The translations under genes were made by a program, and so were the position numbers. Below the pieces are notes generated by a model. The model saw only the letters and a program-made list of their open reading frames with translations. It was not told the origin of the DNA and searched no databases. This document shows positions 26,557 to 35,441 of a stretch of 64,000 bases of DNA, piece by piece. The stretch covers positions 1 to 64,000 of the forward strand of contig NZ_JHUW01000012.1 in NCBI RefSeq assembly GCF_000619825.1. The letters run 5' to 3'. This DNA is from Prevotella sp. MA2016 (GTDB lineage Bacteria > Bacteroidota > Bacteroidia > Bacteroidales > Bacteroidaceae). Position 1 is the first letter of the stretch. The number at the start of each line of letters is the position of its first letter.

Positions 26557-27666
26557 ATGAAGAAAACAATCCTTGCACTCATAGCCATGATTGGTATTTC
26601 AACCACGGCTACTGCACAGAACGACGTGCTGGAAGCGGCACGCAAGACCAACGACTACTTTATGATGAAGTATAGCGACCCTACCCTGCCCACCAACGTG
26701 AAGCGCATACGCCCTTCATCGCTCTGGACTCGCGCCGTATATTACGAGGGACTGATGGCACTGAATGCCATCGACCCACAGCAGCGCTACCTGGACTACA
26801 CCTTCAAGTGGGCCGACTTCCACAAATGGGCGCCTCGCAACGGGGTGAAGACCACCGATGCAGACGACCAGTGCTGCGCGCAGACTTATATTGAATATCT
26901 GCAACTCACCGGAAAAGGTCAGCTCGACACCGTCAAGGAGAATCTGGCCAAACAGATGGCTTCGGGTCGTGTAGATTACTGGACTTGGATTGATGCCATC
27001 CAGATGGCGATGCCTGTATATGTAAAGATGTATGCACTGACTGGCGAGAAGCAGTATCTCGACTATGCCATGGACAGCTACAACTGGACCCGCAACACCT
27101 GTGGTGGCGGACTCTTTAACACCAAGAGCGGACTGTGGTGGCGCGATAAGGATTTTGTGCCTCCTTACAAAGAAATAGATGGTAAGGACTGCTACTGGAG
27201 CCGTGGCAATGGTTGGGTGTATGCCGCCCTGGTGCGCTGCATGAACGAACTTGACCCCAAGAGCAAGGCATATAAGGCGCTGAAAAAGGACTTCCTGCTG
27301 ATGAGCAAGGGCTTGCTCAGCTGTCAGCACGCTGATGGATTCTGGCACGCCAGCTTGGTGAGCGATGCCGAATACCCCACCCCTGAGATGACGGGCACAG
27401 CGCTCTTCCTCTATGGTATGGCATGGGGCATCCAGCACGGACTGCTGAAGGCCAAGACCTACCGACCTGCTTGCGACAAAGCCTGGCAGGCACTCGCCTC
27501 GTGTGTGCACAACGATGGCTTCTTGGGTTGGAACCAAGGCACTGGCAAGGCGCCTTCGGCTGGTCAGCCCGTCACCTTCGACAGCATGCCCGACTTTGAG
27601 GACTACGGCACAGGCTGCTTCCTGCTTGGAGCTACTGAGTATTTCAAATTGACAATTAATAATTGA
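26557..27666 (+). CDS. GH105/GH88-type unsaturated glucuronyl/rhamnogalacturonyl hydrolase
   Basis: This 369-residue exported (alpha/alpha)6-barrel enzyme (signal MKKTILALIAMIGISTTATA) hydrates the unsaturated uronate at the ends of lyase products, releasing a keto-uronate. Visible family motifs are DYWTWIDAIQMAMPVY with the catalytic-region Asp, CYWSRGNGWVYAALVRC, and DGFWHASLVSD. It is the second GH105-type enzyme in the locus; the other is fused to PL11. The last residues (KLTINN) and the stop codon are encoded by a 7-mer array (27647-27681), suggesting a recently remade C-terminus. The 13-base gap to GH106 lies wholly within that array. Confidence 0.9.
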   Translation: MKKTILALIAMIGISTTATAQNDVLEAARKTNDYFMMKYSDPTLPTNVKRIRPSSLWTRAVYYEGLMALNAIDPQQRYLDYTFKWADFHKWAPRNGVKTTDADDQCCAQTYIEYLQLTGKGQLDTVKENLAKQMASGRVDYWTWIDAIQMAMPVYVKMYALTGEKQYLDYAMDSYNWTRNTCGGGLFNTKSGLWWRDKDFVPPYKEIDGKDCYWSRGNGWVYAALVRCMNELDPKSKAYKALKKDFLLMSKGLLSCQHADGFWHASLVSDAEYPTPEMTGTALFLYGMAWGIQHGLLKAKTYRPACDKAWQALASCVHNDGFLGWNQGTGKAPSAGQPVTFDSMPDFEDYGTGCFLLGATEYFKLTINN

Positions 27667-27681
27667 TAATTGACAATTTAT
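27647..27681. repeat. Array of five 7-mers over the GH105 stop and GH106 start
   Basis: Units in register: aattgac, aattaat, aattgat, aattgac, aatttat. They encode the last GH105 residues and its stop, and end on the ATG of GH106 (27680). Confidence 0.75.
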
Positions 27682-30133
27682 GCTTCGCATTAAAAAATAC
27701 GCCATCAGGGGATTGATAATGACATTGTCCATTATCAATTGTCCATTATTAATTGCCGTCAGCGCCCAATCCTTGGGCGCAGGCTGGCCTACGGCCAAGC
27801 CAGAGGCAAAGCCTGGCACCCGTTGGTGGTGGCTGGGTTCGGCTGTTGATAAGGACAACCTGGCATGGAACCTCAGCGAATATGCCCGCGCTGGCATCGG
27901 CGCTGTTGAGATAACGCCACTCTACGGTGTGAAAGGCAACGATGCCAACAACATCAGCTTCCTCTCTCCGAAATGGATGGAGGCGCTGCAGAATGTAGAG
28001 GATATTGCCCGTCCACTGGGTATCGAGGTGGATATGAACTGTGGCACAGGTTGGCCCTTCGGCGGTCCGCATATCTCGCTCGACGAGGCTGCCTGCCGTG
28101 CTATCATCAAAGACACCATCGTGAATGGCAAGCACCAGTACACGGTGGAGATAGGTCGCACCAAACAGAAAGTGAAGCGTGCTGCTCCTGGTGGCGAGGG
28201 ATGGGTGATAGACCATTTCGACCGTCAGGCCGTGGCTCACTATCTACAGCGCTTCGATCAGGCTTTCGCCACATCAGGCGTGCCCTACCCTCACACCTTC
28301 TTCAACGACAGTTATGAGGTGTATAAGGCCGACTGGACACCTACCCTCTTCGACGAGTTTCAGAAGCGTCGTGGCTACGACCTGCGCCAGAAACTGCCCG
28401 AGCTGTTAGGCGTGGTGGATGATGGCAACCAGGTGCTGGCCGACTATCGCGAGACGCTCAGCGACATGCTGCTCGAGAACTTCACCCAGCAGTGGGTGGC
28501 GTGGGCGCATCAGCACGGTGTGAAAGTACGCAATCAGGCGCATGGCTCACCTGCCAACCTGCTCGACCTCTATGCTGCCGTGGATATCCCAGAGATTGAG
28601 GGCTTCGGACTGTCTGACTTTGGTATCAAAGGTCTGCGCACCGATCCTGGCATGACCCGCAAGAACGATAGCGACGTGTCGATGCTGAAATATGCCTCGT
28701 CGGCAGCCCATGTCATGGGCAAGCCTTTCACATCTAGCGAGACCTTCACCTGGCTCACCGAGCACTTCCGCACCTCGCTGTCGCAGATGAAGCCCGACCT
28801 CGACCTGATGTTCACCTGTGGCGTCAACCACGTTTATTTCCATGGTTCGTGCTACACACCGAAGGATGATGTGTGGCCCGGATGGAGATTCTATGCCTCG
28901 GTGGATATGACTCCCAACAACAGCATCTGGCGCGATGCCCCCTACCTGATGAAGTATATCGAGCGCTGCCAAAGCTGGTTGCAACTGGGCGAGCCCGACA
29001 ACGACTTCCTGGTGTATCTGCCCGTACGCGACATGTGGCACCAGCGCGATAAGAACAACACACTGCTCATGCAGTTCGACATCCACTCCATGGCTAAGAA
29101 GGCGCCACAGTTCATACGCAGCATCCTCACCATCGACAGTTTGGGCTATGATTGCGACTATATCAGCGATCGCCAACTGACTAAGGTGCGCATCGCCGAC
29201 GGTATGCTGCAAACCGAGGGCGGCACACGCTACAAAGCCCTCATCATCCCCAGCGGCACCACTATCGACGCCTCGTTGCAGGCACAGATAGACCGTCTGG
29301 GCGGCTACGTGATACGTGGCGAACAGGCTGCCGACATGGCACGTTTCTGTCAGCCCGAAGCCATAAAGACAGCGTGCGGTCTGCGTGCTATCCGCCGCAA
29401 GACTGCCGATGGCTGGCACTATTTCATTGCCAACCTCTCACCACGCGATGTAGAGGCCGACGTAGCCCTGGCCGTACCCTTCGAGAGTGCCACCTGGTTC
29501 AACCCCATGAATGGTGACATCCGACCAGCCTCGGTGAGCAACCACCAGCTGCATATCGCCCTGAAATCGGGCGAGAGCCGCATCCTGCAGACAAGTAATC
29601 AATCATCTATATATGTTGTACCGGAGAAACCTGTGGGCGAGGAGATTGAACTCCAAGGCCCATGGGTACTCTCATTCACCGACGAGGCTCCCCGCGTGGC
29701 AGGCACGTTCAAGCTCAACCAGCCGCAGACATGGGAATCGCTCAGCGACAGCGCCGCAGTCACCATGGGCACAGGTGTTTACACCACCACACTCAAACTG
29801 AATGCCCAGCAGGCACGCCAGCACTGGCAGATAGACCTGGGCGACGTGCGCGAGTCGGCTCGTGTGTACATCAACGGACAACTGATTGGTTGCGCCTGGG
29901 CAGTGCCCTTCGTACTCGACTGCGGCAGCACCCTCCGCAAGGGTCGAAACGACATCCGCATCGAGGTGACCAACCTGCCTGCCAACCGCATAGCAGCACT
30001 TGACCGAAAAGGGGCTAACTGGCGGAAATTCAATGAGATAAACGTTGTGGATATCAACTATAAGAATACCACTTACGCCAGCTGGACACCAGTGGCCAGC
30101 GGACTGAATTCTGCCGTAAAACTGGTGCGTTAA
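27680..30133 (+). CDS. GH106 alpha-L-rhamnosidase-like enzyme
   Basis: This 817-residue protein resembles GH106 alpha-L-rhamnosidases, which release terminal rhamnose from rhamnogalacturonan oligosaccharides. Family features include the N-terminal PGTRWWWLGSAVDKDN and GIGAVEITPLYGVKG, then DMNCGTGWPFGGPH, FNDSYEVYKADWTP, SETFTWLTEHFRTS, and a C-terminal jelly-roll (IDLGDVRESARVYINGQLIG). Two starts are possible: the ATG at 27680 and the ATG at 27719. The second gives a compact signal peptide MTLSIINCPLLIAVSAQ and is attractive. The hydrophobic core of that signal is encoded by 7-mer repeats (27724-27758). It is the last gene of the GH2-GH105-GH106 operon. The length is at the short end for GH106. 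Confidence 0.87.
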   Translation: MLRIKKYAIRGLIMTLSIINCPLLIAVSAQSLGAGWPTAKPEAKPGTRWWWLGSAVDKDNLAWNLSEYARAGIGAVEITPLYGVKGNDANNISFLSPKWMEALQNVEDIARPLGIEVDMNCGTGWPFGGPHISLDEAACRAIIKDTIVNGKHQYTVEIGRTKQKVKRAAPGGEGWVIDHFDRQAVAHYLQRFDQAFATSGVPYPHTFFNDSYEVYKADWTPTLFDEFQKRRGYDLRQKLPELLGVVDDGNQVLADYRETLSDMLLENFTQQWVAWAHQHGVKVRNQAHGSPANLLDLYAAVDIPEIEGFGLSDFGIKGLRTDPGMTRKNDSDVSMLKYASSAAHVMGKPFTSSETFTWLTEHFRTSLSQMKPDLDLMFTCGVNHVYFHGSCYTPKDDVWPGWRFYASVDMTPNNSIWRDAPYLMKYIERCQSWLQLGEPDNDFLVYLPVRDMWHQRDKNNTLLMQFDIHSMAKKAPQFIRSILTIDSLGYDCDYISDRQLTKVRIADGMLQTEGGTRYKALIIPSGTTIDASLQAQIDRLGGYVIRGEQAADMARFCQPEAIKTACGLRAIRRKTADGWHYFIANLSPRDVEADVALAVPFESATWFNPMNGDIRPASVSNHQLHIALKSGESRILQTSNQSSIYVVPEKPVGEEIELQGPWVLSFTDEAPRVAGTFKLNQPQTWESLSDSAAVTMGTGVYTTTLKLNAQQARQHWQIDLGDVRESARVYINGQLIGCAWAVPFVLDCGSTLRKGRNDIRIEVTNLPANRIAALDRKGANWRKFNEINVVDINYKNTTYASWTPVASGLNSAVKLVR
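27712..27758. repeat. 7-mer array encoding the GH106 signal-peptide core
   Basis: attgata (27712-27718) and, after five bases, attgtcc, attatca, attgtcc, attatta, attgccg in unbroken register at 27724-27758. It is the complementary version of the aattgac/aattgat units found 30 bases upstream. Confidence 0.75.
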
Positions 30134-30162
30134 GGCTAACGTATAAAAATAAACAATGTGTG

Positions 30163-30201
30163 CGTAAACGTTTTCACACCGAAAACGTTTACGTATATTT
30201 T
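30163..30201. promoter_or_regulatory. 13-bp perfect inverted repeat upstream of susC pair 3 (operator and/or terminator)
   Basis: CGTAAACGTTTTC (30163-30175) and its exact complement (30181-30193) are separated by ACACC. Each arm itself contains the palindrome AAACGTTT, the core typical of LacI/GalR-family operators. The stem is also followed by TATATTTTT, so it could end the GH106 operon. It lies about 55 bases upstream of the -7 element of susC pair 3. I cannot decide between the two roles; they are not exclusive. Confidence 0.6.
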
Positions 30202-30248
30202 TGCGTATCTTTTCACTGAGAAATTACTCTATTTTGGATTTTTTTACT

Positions 30249-30256
30249 TAAATTTG
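30249..30256 (+). promoter_or_regulatory. Bacteroidota -7 element for the susC pair 3 operon
   Basis: TAAATTTG fits TAnnTTTG, 71 bases before the start codon. The core TTAAATTTGCACCAA is identical to that upstream of the GH2 gene at 7067. Confidence 0.6.
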
Positions 30257-30327
30257 CACCAATTTAAGGACTAATCTCTGGAAGTAGAATAACTCACTAT
30301 TATAATTAATAACTTAAACATCAGAGT

Positions 30328-33300
30328 ATGAATCAAGCATTGAGAAGATTGTGCAAACTATGCCTCTTAGCTGCATTCTTTGTACTAGCTCCCCCCGAGG
30401 TGCTGGCTCAGACAATTGCGAAAGGCCAGGTTTTTGACTCAACTAACGAGCCCGTTATCGGCGCAACAGTAGTTGAAAAAGGTAGTCCGAAAAACGCTAC
30501 CATTACCGATTACGACGGTAACTTCAGCCTCACGCTGCAAGCTGGCAAGCAGGTTGTCATCACCTACATCGGTATGAAGACAAAGACCGTTACTATCACC
30601 GGTGCCCCCGTGAAGGTAGTGATGGAAGACGACAACACCACACTGAACGACGTGGTTGTTATCGGTTATGGTTCGGTTAAGAAGAAGGACTTGACCGGAT
30701 CTGTTGCTACTGTAAACAGCGAGACACTGCAGGCCGTTCCTGTAGCCAATGCCTCTGAGGCCCTGACGGGTAAGATGGTAGGTGTGCAGGTAACCACCAC
30801 TGAAGGTTCGCCCGATGCCGAGGTAAAGATTCGCGTGCGCGGAGGTGGTTCTATCACCCAGAGCAACGACCCTCTTTACATCGTAGATGGCTTCCCCGTT
30901 GAGAGCATCAGCGACATCCCTGCCAACGATATCGAGGACATCACCGTGTTGAAGGACGCCTCTTCTACCGCCATCTACGGTAGCCGTGGTGCCAATGGTG
31001 TTATCCTGGTAACCACCAAGAGTGGTAAGGAAGGCAAGACCAAGGTGAGCTACAACGCCTACTACAGCTGGAAGAAGATTGCCAAGAAGCAGAGCGTGCT
31101 CTCAGCACGTGACTATGCTACATGGCAGTACGAGCTGGCATTGCTTAAGAACAATAACGATCCTGAGAAGATTTCTTCTTACACCGATTTCTTCGGCAAC
31201 TATCAGGATCTTGACATGTACGACAACATTGCCACAAACGACTGGCAGGACATCGTTTACGGGCGTACAGGTCACACCTTCAATCACAATATCAATATCA
31301 ATGGTGGTACTGAGACTATCAAGTATGCATTCAGCTATGCACACATGAACGATAAGGCCATCCAGATTGGTTCAAGCTTCAAGCGCGATAACTTCAGTCT
31401 GAAGTTGAACACCAAGCCAACCAAGCGCACAACCCTCGATTTCCAGGCTCGTTATTCAGATACCGATATCCGTGGTGGTGGTGCTCAGGATGCTACTGGT
31501 GTCTACGACTCTGACCGTCGTCTGCGCTACGCTATCATCTACAGCCCATTCCCCATCAAGAACCTCGATCCATCAGCCGGTACTGATGATGATCTGGGCA
31601 ACCTGTATAATCCTATCACAGCTCAGAACGACAACGACCAGAAGAAGGAGCGCAAGAACCTGAACCTGGCTGGTGCTTTCGGCTGGGAGGTTTACAAGGA
31701 CCTGAAACTGCGCACTGAGTTTGGTTATGACGATTATAACAACTACGACCAGCGCTACTGGGGTCTGACCACCTATTATATTAAGAACGTACCTGCGGTT
31801 GACAATCAGAACATGCCAGCTATCCGCCTGACATCTACTAACCGTCACCGCTTCCGCAATACCAACACCATCAACTACGACTTCAAGAAGCTGCTGAAGA
31901 GCGATGACCACAGTCTGAACGTGATGGTGGGTCATGAGTACGTGATCACCAAGCAGCGCGCCAATGCCGACGAGGTACATGGATTCCCCGTTGACTTTGA
32001 TGCTGCCACAGCTTGGAAGCTCTCTTCACAGGGCACTCCATTCTCTATCGATGATGTTTACAGCGCCGACGACAAGCTGTTGTCATTCTTCGGCCGTCTG
32101 AACTATAACTTCAAGGATCGCTATCTGCTCAGCGCTACATTCCGCGCCGATGCTTCTTCTAAGTTTGCCAAGGGCAACCGCTGGGGTTACTTCCCATCAG
32201 CCGCTCTGGCATGGCGTATCTCTTCTGAGCCATTCATGGCTGCTACTCACGACTGGCTCGACGACTTGAAGCTGCGCGTAAGCTATGGTACCGCTGGTAA
32301 CAACAATATCCCTGTAGGTCAGCTCGTACAGACCTATAGCGCCAGCTCTACAGCTTGGGTTAACGGTATCTCTTCTTACTGGGCACCCTCTAAGACCATG
32401 GCTAACCCCGACCTGAAGTGGGAGACCACTATCACCCGCAACGTTGGTATCGACTTCACCATGTTTGGTGGTAAGCTGAACGGTACCATCGAGGCCTATC
32501 TGAACACCACTAAGGACCTGCTCATCCAGTTCCCTGTAGGTGGTACAGGTTACGACAACCAGTATCGCAACATGGGTAAGACCGAGAACAAGGGTCTGGA
32601 GTTCAGCTTCACATACCACATCGTAAACCAGAAGAACTGGGGTATCGACCTGAGCGGTAACATCGGCTTCAACAAGAACAAGGTTAAGAGCCTTGGCGTG
32701 ATGGACGACTTTGGTTGGAACACCAACTGGGCATCTACTGAGATTGGTAACGACTACTGGATCTCTGTAGGCAACCCTCTGGGCCAGGTGATGGGTTATC
32801 GCATGGACGGTGCAGGCCGCTACGAGGTAACCGACTTTGCCGGCTACGACGAAAAGAAGGGCTGGATCCTGAAGGAAGGCGTGGCTGATGCTACAGCCGT
32901 AGTAGGAACCCTGCGCCCAGGTAGCCTGAAGCTGAAGGACCTTGATGGCGACGGCTTCGTAACTTACGAGAAGGATGTAGAGGTGCTGGGCGACGTGAAC
33001 CCAACCGCATTTGGTGGATTCACCCTGAGCGGTCACGCTTATGGATTCGACCTGAGCGCTGCCTTCAACTACAGCATCGGCAACAAGGTTTACAATGCCA
33101 ACAAGATTGAGTTCACCTCAACCTCTAAGTATCAGTACCGCAGTATGAGCACTCAGATGGAGGCCGGCAAGCGCTGGACCAACCTCGATCCTGAGACAGG
33201 TCTGCTGAGCAATGATCCTACACGTCTGGCTGAGCTCAATGCTAACACCACTATGTGGAGCCCATACATGCAGAAGTTCGTGCTCACCGACTGGGCCCTG

Positions 33301-33552
33301 GAGAACGCTTCGTTCCTGCGCCTGAACACCCTGACACTGGGTTACACTATCCCCGCTGCCCTCACCAAGCGTGCTGGCATCCAGAGCCTGCGCTTCTATG
33401 CAACAGCTTACAACGTATTCACAATCACTGGTTACAATGGTTTCGATCCTGAGAGCGACTGCTATCGCCGCACTGCCCTCACACCAAGCGTCGACCACTC
33501 TGGTTACCCACGTAGCCGCCAGTTCGTTGTTGGTTTGAATTTGAATTTCTAA
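30328..33552 (+). CDS. SusC-like TonB-dependent outer-membrane transporter (pair 3)
   Basis: This is a 1074-residue SusC/RagA transporter. The signal peptide ends near residue 28 (APPEVLAQ). The regulatory-like domain (AKGQVFDSTNEPVIGATVVE), TonB-box region (LNDVVVIGYGSVKKK), plug (VRGGGSITQSNDPLYIVDGF, VLKDASSTAIYGSRGANGV) and barrel (C-terminal FVVGLNLNF) are all present. The first 2 kb use GGT, GTT and TCT codons heavily compared with the GGC-rich enzyme genes nearby, a usual sign of high expression. It heads an operon with susD, a DUF5123-type lipoprotein and GH28. Control by the inverted repeat at 30163-30193 is possible. Confidence 0.95.
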   Translation: MNQALRRLCKLCLLAAFFVLAPPEVLAQTIAKGQVFDSTNEPVIGATVVEKGSPKNATITDYDGNFSLTLQAGKQVVITYIGMKTKTVTITGAPVKVVMEDDNTTLNDVVVIGYGSVKKKDLTGSVATVNSETLQAVPVANASEALTGKMVGVQVTTTEGSPDAEVKIRVRGGGSITQSNDPLYIVDGFPVESISDIPANDIEDITVLKDASSTAIYGSRGANGVILVTTKSGKEGKTKVSYNAYYSWKKIAKKQSVLSARDYATWQYELALLKNNNDPEKISSYTDFFGNYQDLDMYDNIATNDWQDIVYGRTGHTFNHNININGGTETIKYAFSYAHMNDKAIQIGSSFKRDNFSLKLNTKPTKRTTLDFQARYSDTDIRGGGAQDATGVYDSDRRLRYAIIYSPFPIKNLDPSAGTDDDLGNLYNPITAQNDNDQKKERKNLNLAGAFGWEVYKDLKLRTEFGYDDYNNYDQRYWGLTTYYIKNVPAVDNQNMPAIRLTSTNRHRFRNTNTINYDFKKLLKSDDHSLNVMVGHEYVITKQRANADEVHGFPVDFDAATAWKLSSQGTPFSIDDVYSADDKLLSFFGRLNYNFKDRYLLSATFRADASSKFAKGNRWGYFPSAALAWRISSEPFMAATHDWLDDLKLRVSYGTAGNNNIPVGQLVQTYSASSTAWVNGISSYWAPSKTMANPDLKWETTITRNVGIDFTMFGGKLNGTIEAYLNTTKDLLIQFPVGGTGYDNQYRNMGKTENKGLEFSFTYHIVNQKNWGIDLSGNIGFNKNKVKSLGVMDDFGWNTNWASTEIGNDYWISVGNPLGQVMGYRMDGAGRYEVTDFAGYDEKKGWILKEGVADATAVVGTLRPGSLKLKDLDGDGFVTYEKDVEVLGDVNPTAFGGFTLSGHAYGFDLSAAFNYSIGNKVYNANKIEFTSTSKYQYRSMSTQMEAGKRWTNLDPETGLLSNDPTRLAELNANTTMWSPYMQKFVLTDWALENASFLRLNTLTLGYTIPAALTKRAGIQSLRFYATAYNVFTITGYNGFDPESDCYRRTALTPSVDHSGYPRSRQFVVGLNLNF

Positions 33553-33571
33553 AATGAAGGAGGACAAGAAA

Positions 33572-35383
33572 ATGAAGAATCAAATAAAATTAGCTATACT
33601 GTCAATGTCGCTGGTAGGTCTCGCCTCGTGCGATATGGATGCTCCTAGCATCTCTACCCTCGACGAGTCATCAGTATTCGCCACCTACTCGCTGGCAGAA
33701 TCTGAGGTTATGTCTATCCACGTATCATTCGGTGAGACCAACTCATACCGCGGACGTTTCCTGCCCTACTACGGCGTGAACAGCGATGTTGAGATGGGTA
33801 ACGGCATGTCGTATGCCGACCGCGTCACCGACAAGCAGAGCCTGTGGAACTACAGCACTATGCCTGGTAACGGACAGATGAACACTACCAACAATGCTTA
33901 TGCTAAGTTCTACGAGGGTATCGAGCGTGCCAACCTGGCTATCAAGGGTATCCGCCAGTATGGTAACATCGAGGCTAACGCCAACATGCGCCACCTGCTG
34001 GGCGAGGCACTCACACTGCGTGCCGTGATCTACAACGACCTGCTGAAGGCTTGGGGCGACGTGCCTGCACGTTTCGAGCCCAACAACTCAGAGAATATGT
34101 ATCTGCCTCGCACCAACCGCGACGTCATCTACAAGCAGTTGCTCGAGGATTTGAAGGAGGCCGAGGGCTATTGCTACTGGGCTAATGAGAACGCCATCAC
34201 CAAGACTACCGAGCGTGTAAACAAGGACTTTGTAAAGGCCCTGCGCGCCCGTCTGGCTCTCTATGCTGGTGGTTACGGTCTGCGTGGCGATGGCTATCGC
34301 CGCTCAAAGGATGCCGACCTGGCTCCTGAGAAGATGTACCAGATAGCCAAGGAGGAGTGCGAAGAGGTGATTGCTCATGGTAGCAGCAAGCTCGGCTCAT
34401 TCAAGGACAACTTCGTTAAGCTGTGCCAGGACAATGTAACAGCTGGTGGCGAGAGCCTCTGGGAGATTCCTTTCTCAGCTGGTCGTGGCCGCGTGCTCTA
34501 CACATGGGGTTTGAAGCACAATGCTAAGGACCAGTACACACAGCAGGCTCAGGGTGGTGCCAACCGCGCCCTGCCTACACTCTACTACGACTTTGACAGC
34601 GAGGATATCCGTCGCGACATCACTGTTGTACCTTACGAGTGGAGCAAGGAACTGGTTAACGGCAATGCTCACGTCACACTGAGCGGACTCAACAAGATGT
34701 GCTTCGGCAAACTGCGCTACGAGTGGATGAAGCGTATCGTCACCAGTACCAATGATGATGGTGTCAACTTCCAGTACATGCGTCTGGCTGATGTGTATCT
34801 GATGGCTGCCGAGGCTGAGAACGAGCTGGGCAACACAGCTGCCGCTTGGACCTACATGAAGCCCGTACTGGATCGCGCCCTGCCAGCTGCCAAGGTAGCT
34901 GCTCTGCAGACCAAGTACACCGCTAGTCAGCAGGCTTTCCGCGAGGGTATCTACGATCAGCGTGCACTTGAGTTCGCTGGCGAGGCTCTGCGCAAGGCCG
35001 ACCTGGTTCGCTGGGGTATCATCGACCAGAAGATGGCCGAGGCCAAGGCTAAACTCCAGGCACTCCAGACTCGCTCTGGACAGTACGAGGGTCTGCCTGA
35101 TAAGGTATATCTGAAGACTGTTGAGGATGCCGACGCTATTGAGGTTTACGGTCTGAACAAGGGCGAGAACGATGCAGCTGTCATCAACGCATTCGAGGGC
35201 AACTGGGAGAACAAGAACTGGTTCGGCACAGCCGACAAGCCATCTCTGACCGACGACATGATCGACGGCCTCTATGTAGCCACTCCAAGTCTCAACTGCT
35301 TGTGGCCTATCTGGCAGTGCTTCATCGACGCCAGCAACAACATGCTGAACAATGATGGCAACTACGGTCAGCTGTCGGACTAA
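33572..35383 (+). CDS. SusD-like outer-membrane glycan-binding lipoprotein (pair 3)
   Basis: This is a 603-residue RagB/SusD protein. I choose the ATG at 33572 because it follows a Shine-Dalgarno-like AAGGAGG at 33557-33563 and gives a proper lipoprotein signal with Cys20 (MKNQIKLAILSMSLVGLASC). The ATG at 33554 would add six residues. Helical core segments (GEALTLRAVIYNDLLKAWGDV; ADVYLMAAEAENELGN) and the RALEFAGEALRKADLVRWG signature are clear. It is the surface-binding partner of SusC pair 3, 19 bases downstream of it, and is the shortest of the three SusD proteins here. Confidence 0.95.
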   Translation: MKNQIKLAILSMSLVGLASCDMDAPSISTLDESSVFATYSLAESEVMSIHVSFGETNSYRGRFLPYYGVNSDVEMGNGMSYADRVTDKQSLWNYSTMPGNGQMNTTNNAYAKFYEGIERANLAIKGIRQYGNIEANANMRHLLGEALTLRAVIYNDLLKAWGDVPARFEPNNSENMYLPRTNRDVIYKQLLEDLKEAEGYCYWANENAITKTTERVNKDFVKALRARLALYAGGYGLRGDGYRRSKDADLAPEKMYQIAKEECEEVIAHGSSKLGSFKDNFVKLCQDNVTAGGESLWEIPFSAGRGRVLYTWGLKHNAKDQYTQQAQGGANRALPTLYYDFDSEDIRRDITVVPYEWSKELVNGNAHVTLSGLNKMCFGKLRYEWMKRIVTSTNDDGVNFQYMRLADVYLMAAEAENELGNTAAAWTYMKPVLDRALPAAKVAALQTKYTASQQAFREGIYDQRALEFAGEALRKADLVRWGIIDQKMAEAKAKLQALQTRSGQYEGLPDKVYLKTVEDADAIEVYGLNKGENDAAVINAFEGNWENKNWFGTADKPSLTDDMIDGLYVATPSLNCLWPIWQCFIDASNNMLNNDGNYGQLSD

Positions 35384-35389
35384 TGAGTC

Positions 35390-35435
35390 AATTGAAAATT
35401 GAGAATTGAAAAGTTCAAGAATTGAAAAATTGAAG
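35390..35435. repeat. Mixed 7/8-mer array between susD3 and the lipoprotein gene
   Basis: Two 7-mers (aattgaa, aattgag) are followed by 8-mers aattgaaa, agttcaag, aattgaaa, aattgaag. They occupy nearly the whole 58-base gap between the two genes and supply a TTG at 35406 that artificially extends the next frame. Confidence 0.7.
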
Positions 35436-35441
35436 TTTTTT

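Noticed and set aside
30163..30193. Invertible promoter (phase-variation) site
   Set aside because: The arms are only five bases apart, so there is no promoter between them to invert, and no recombinase gene is close.
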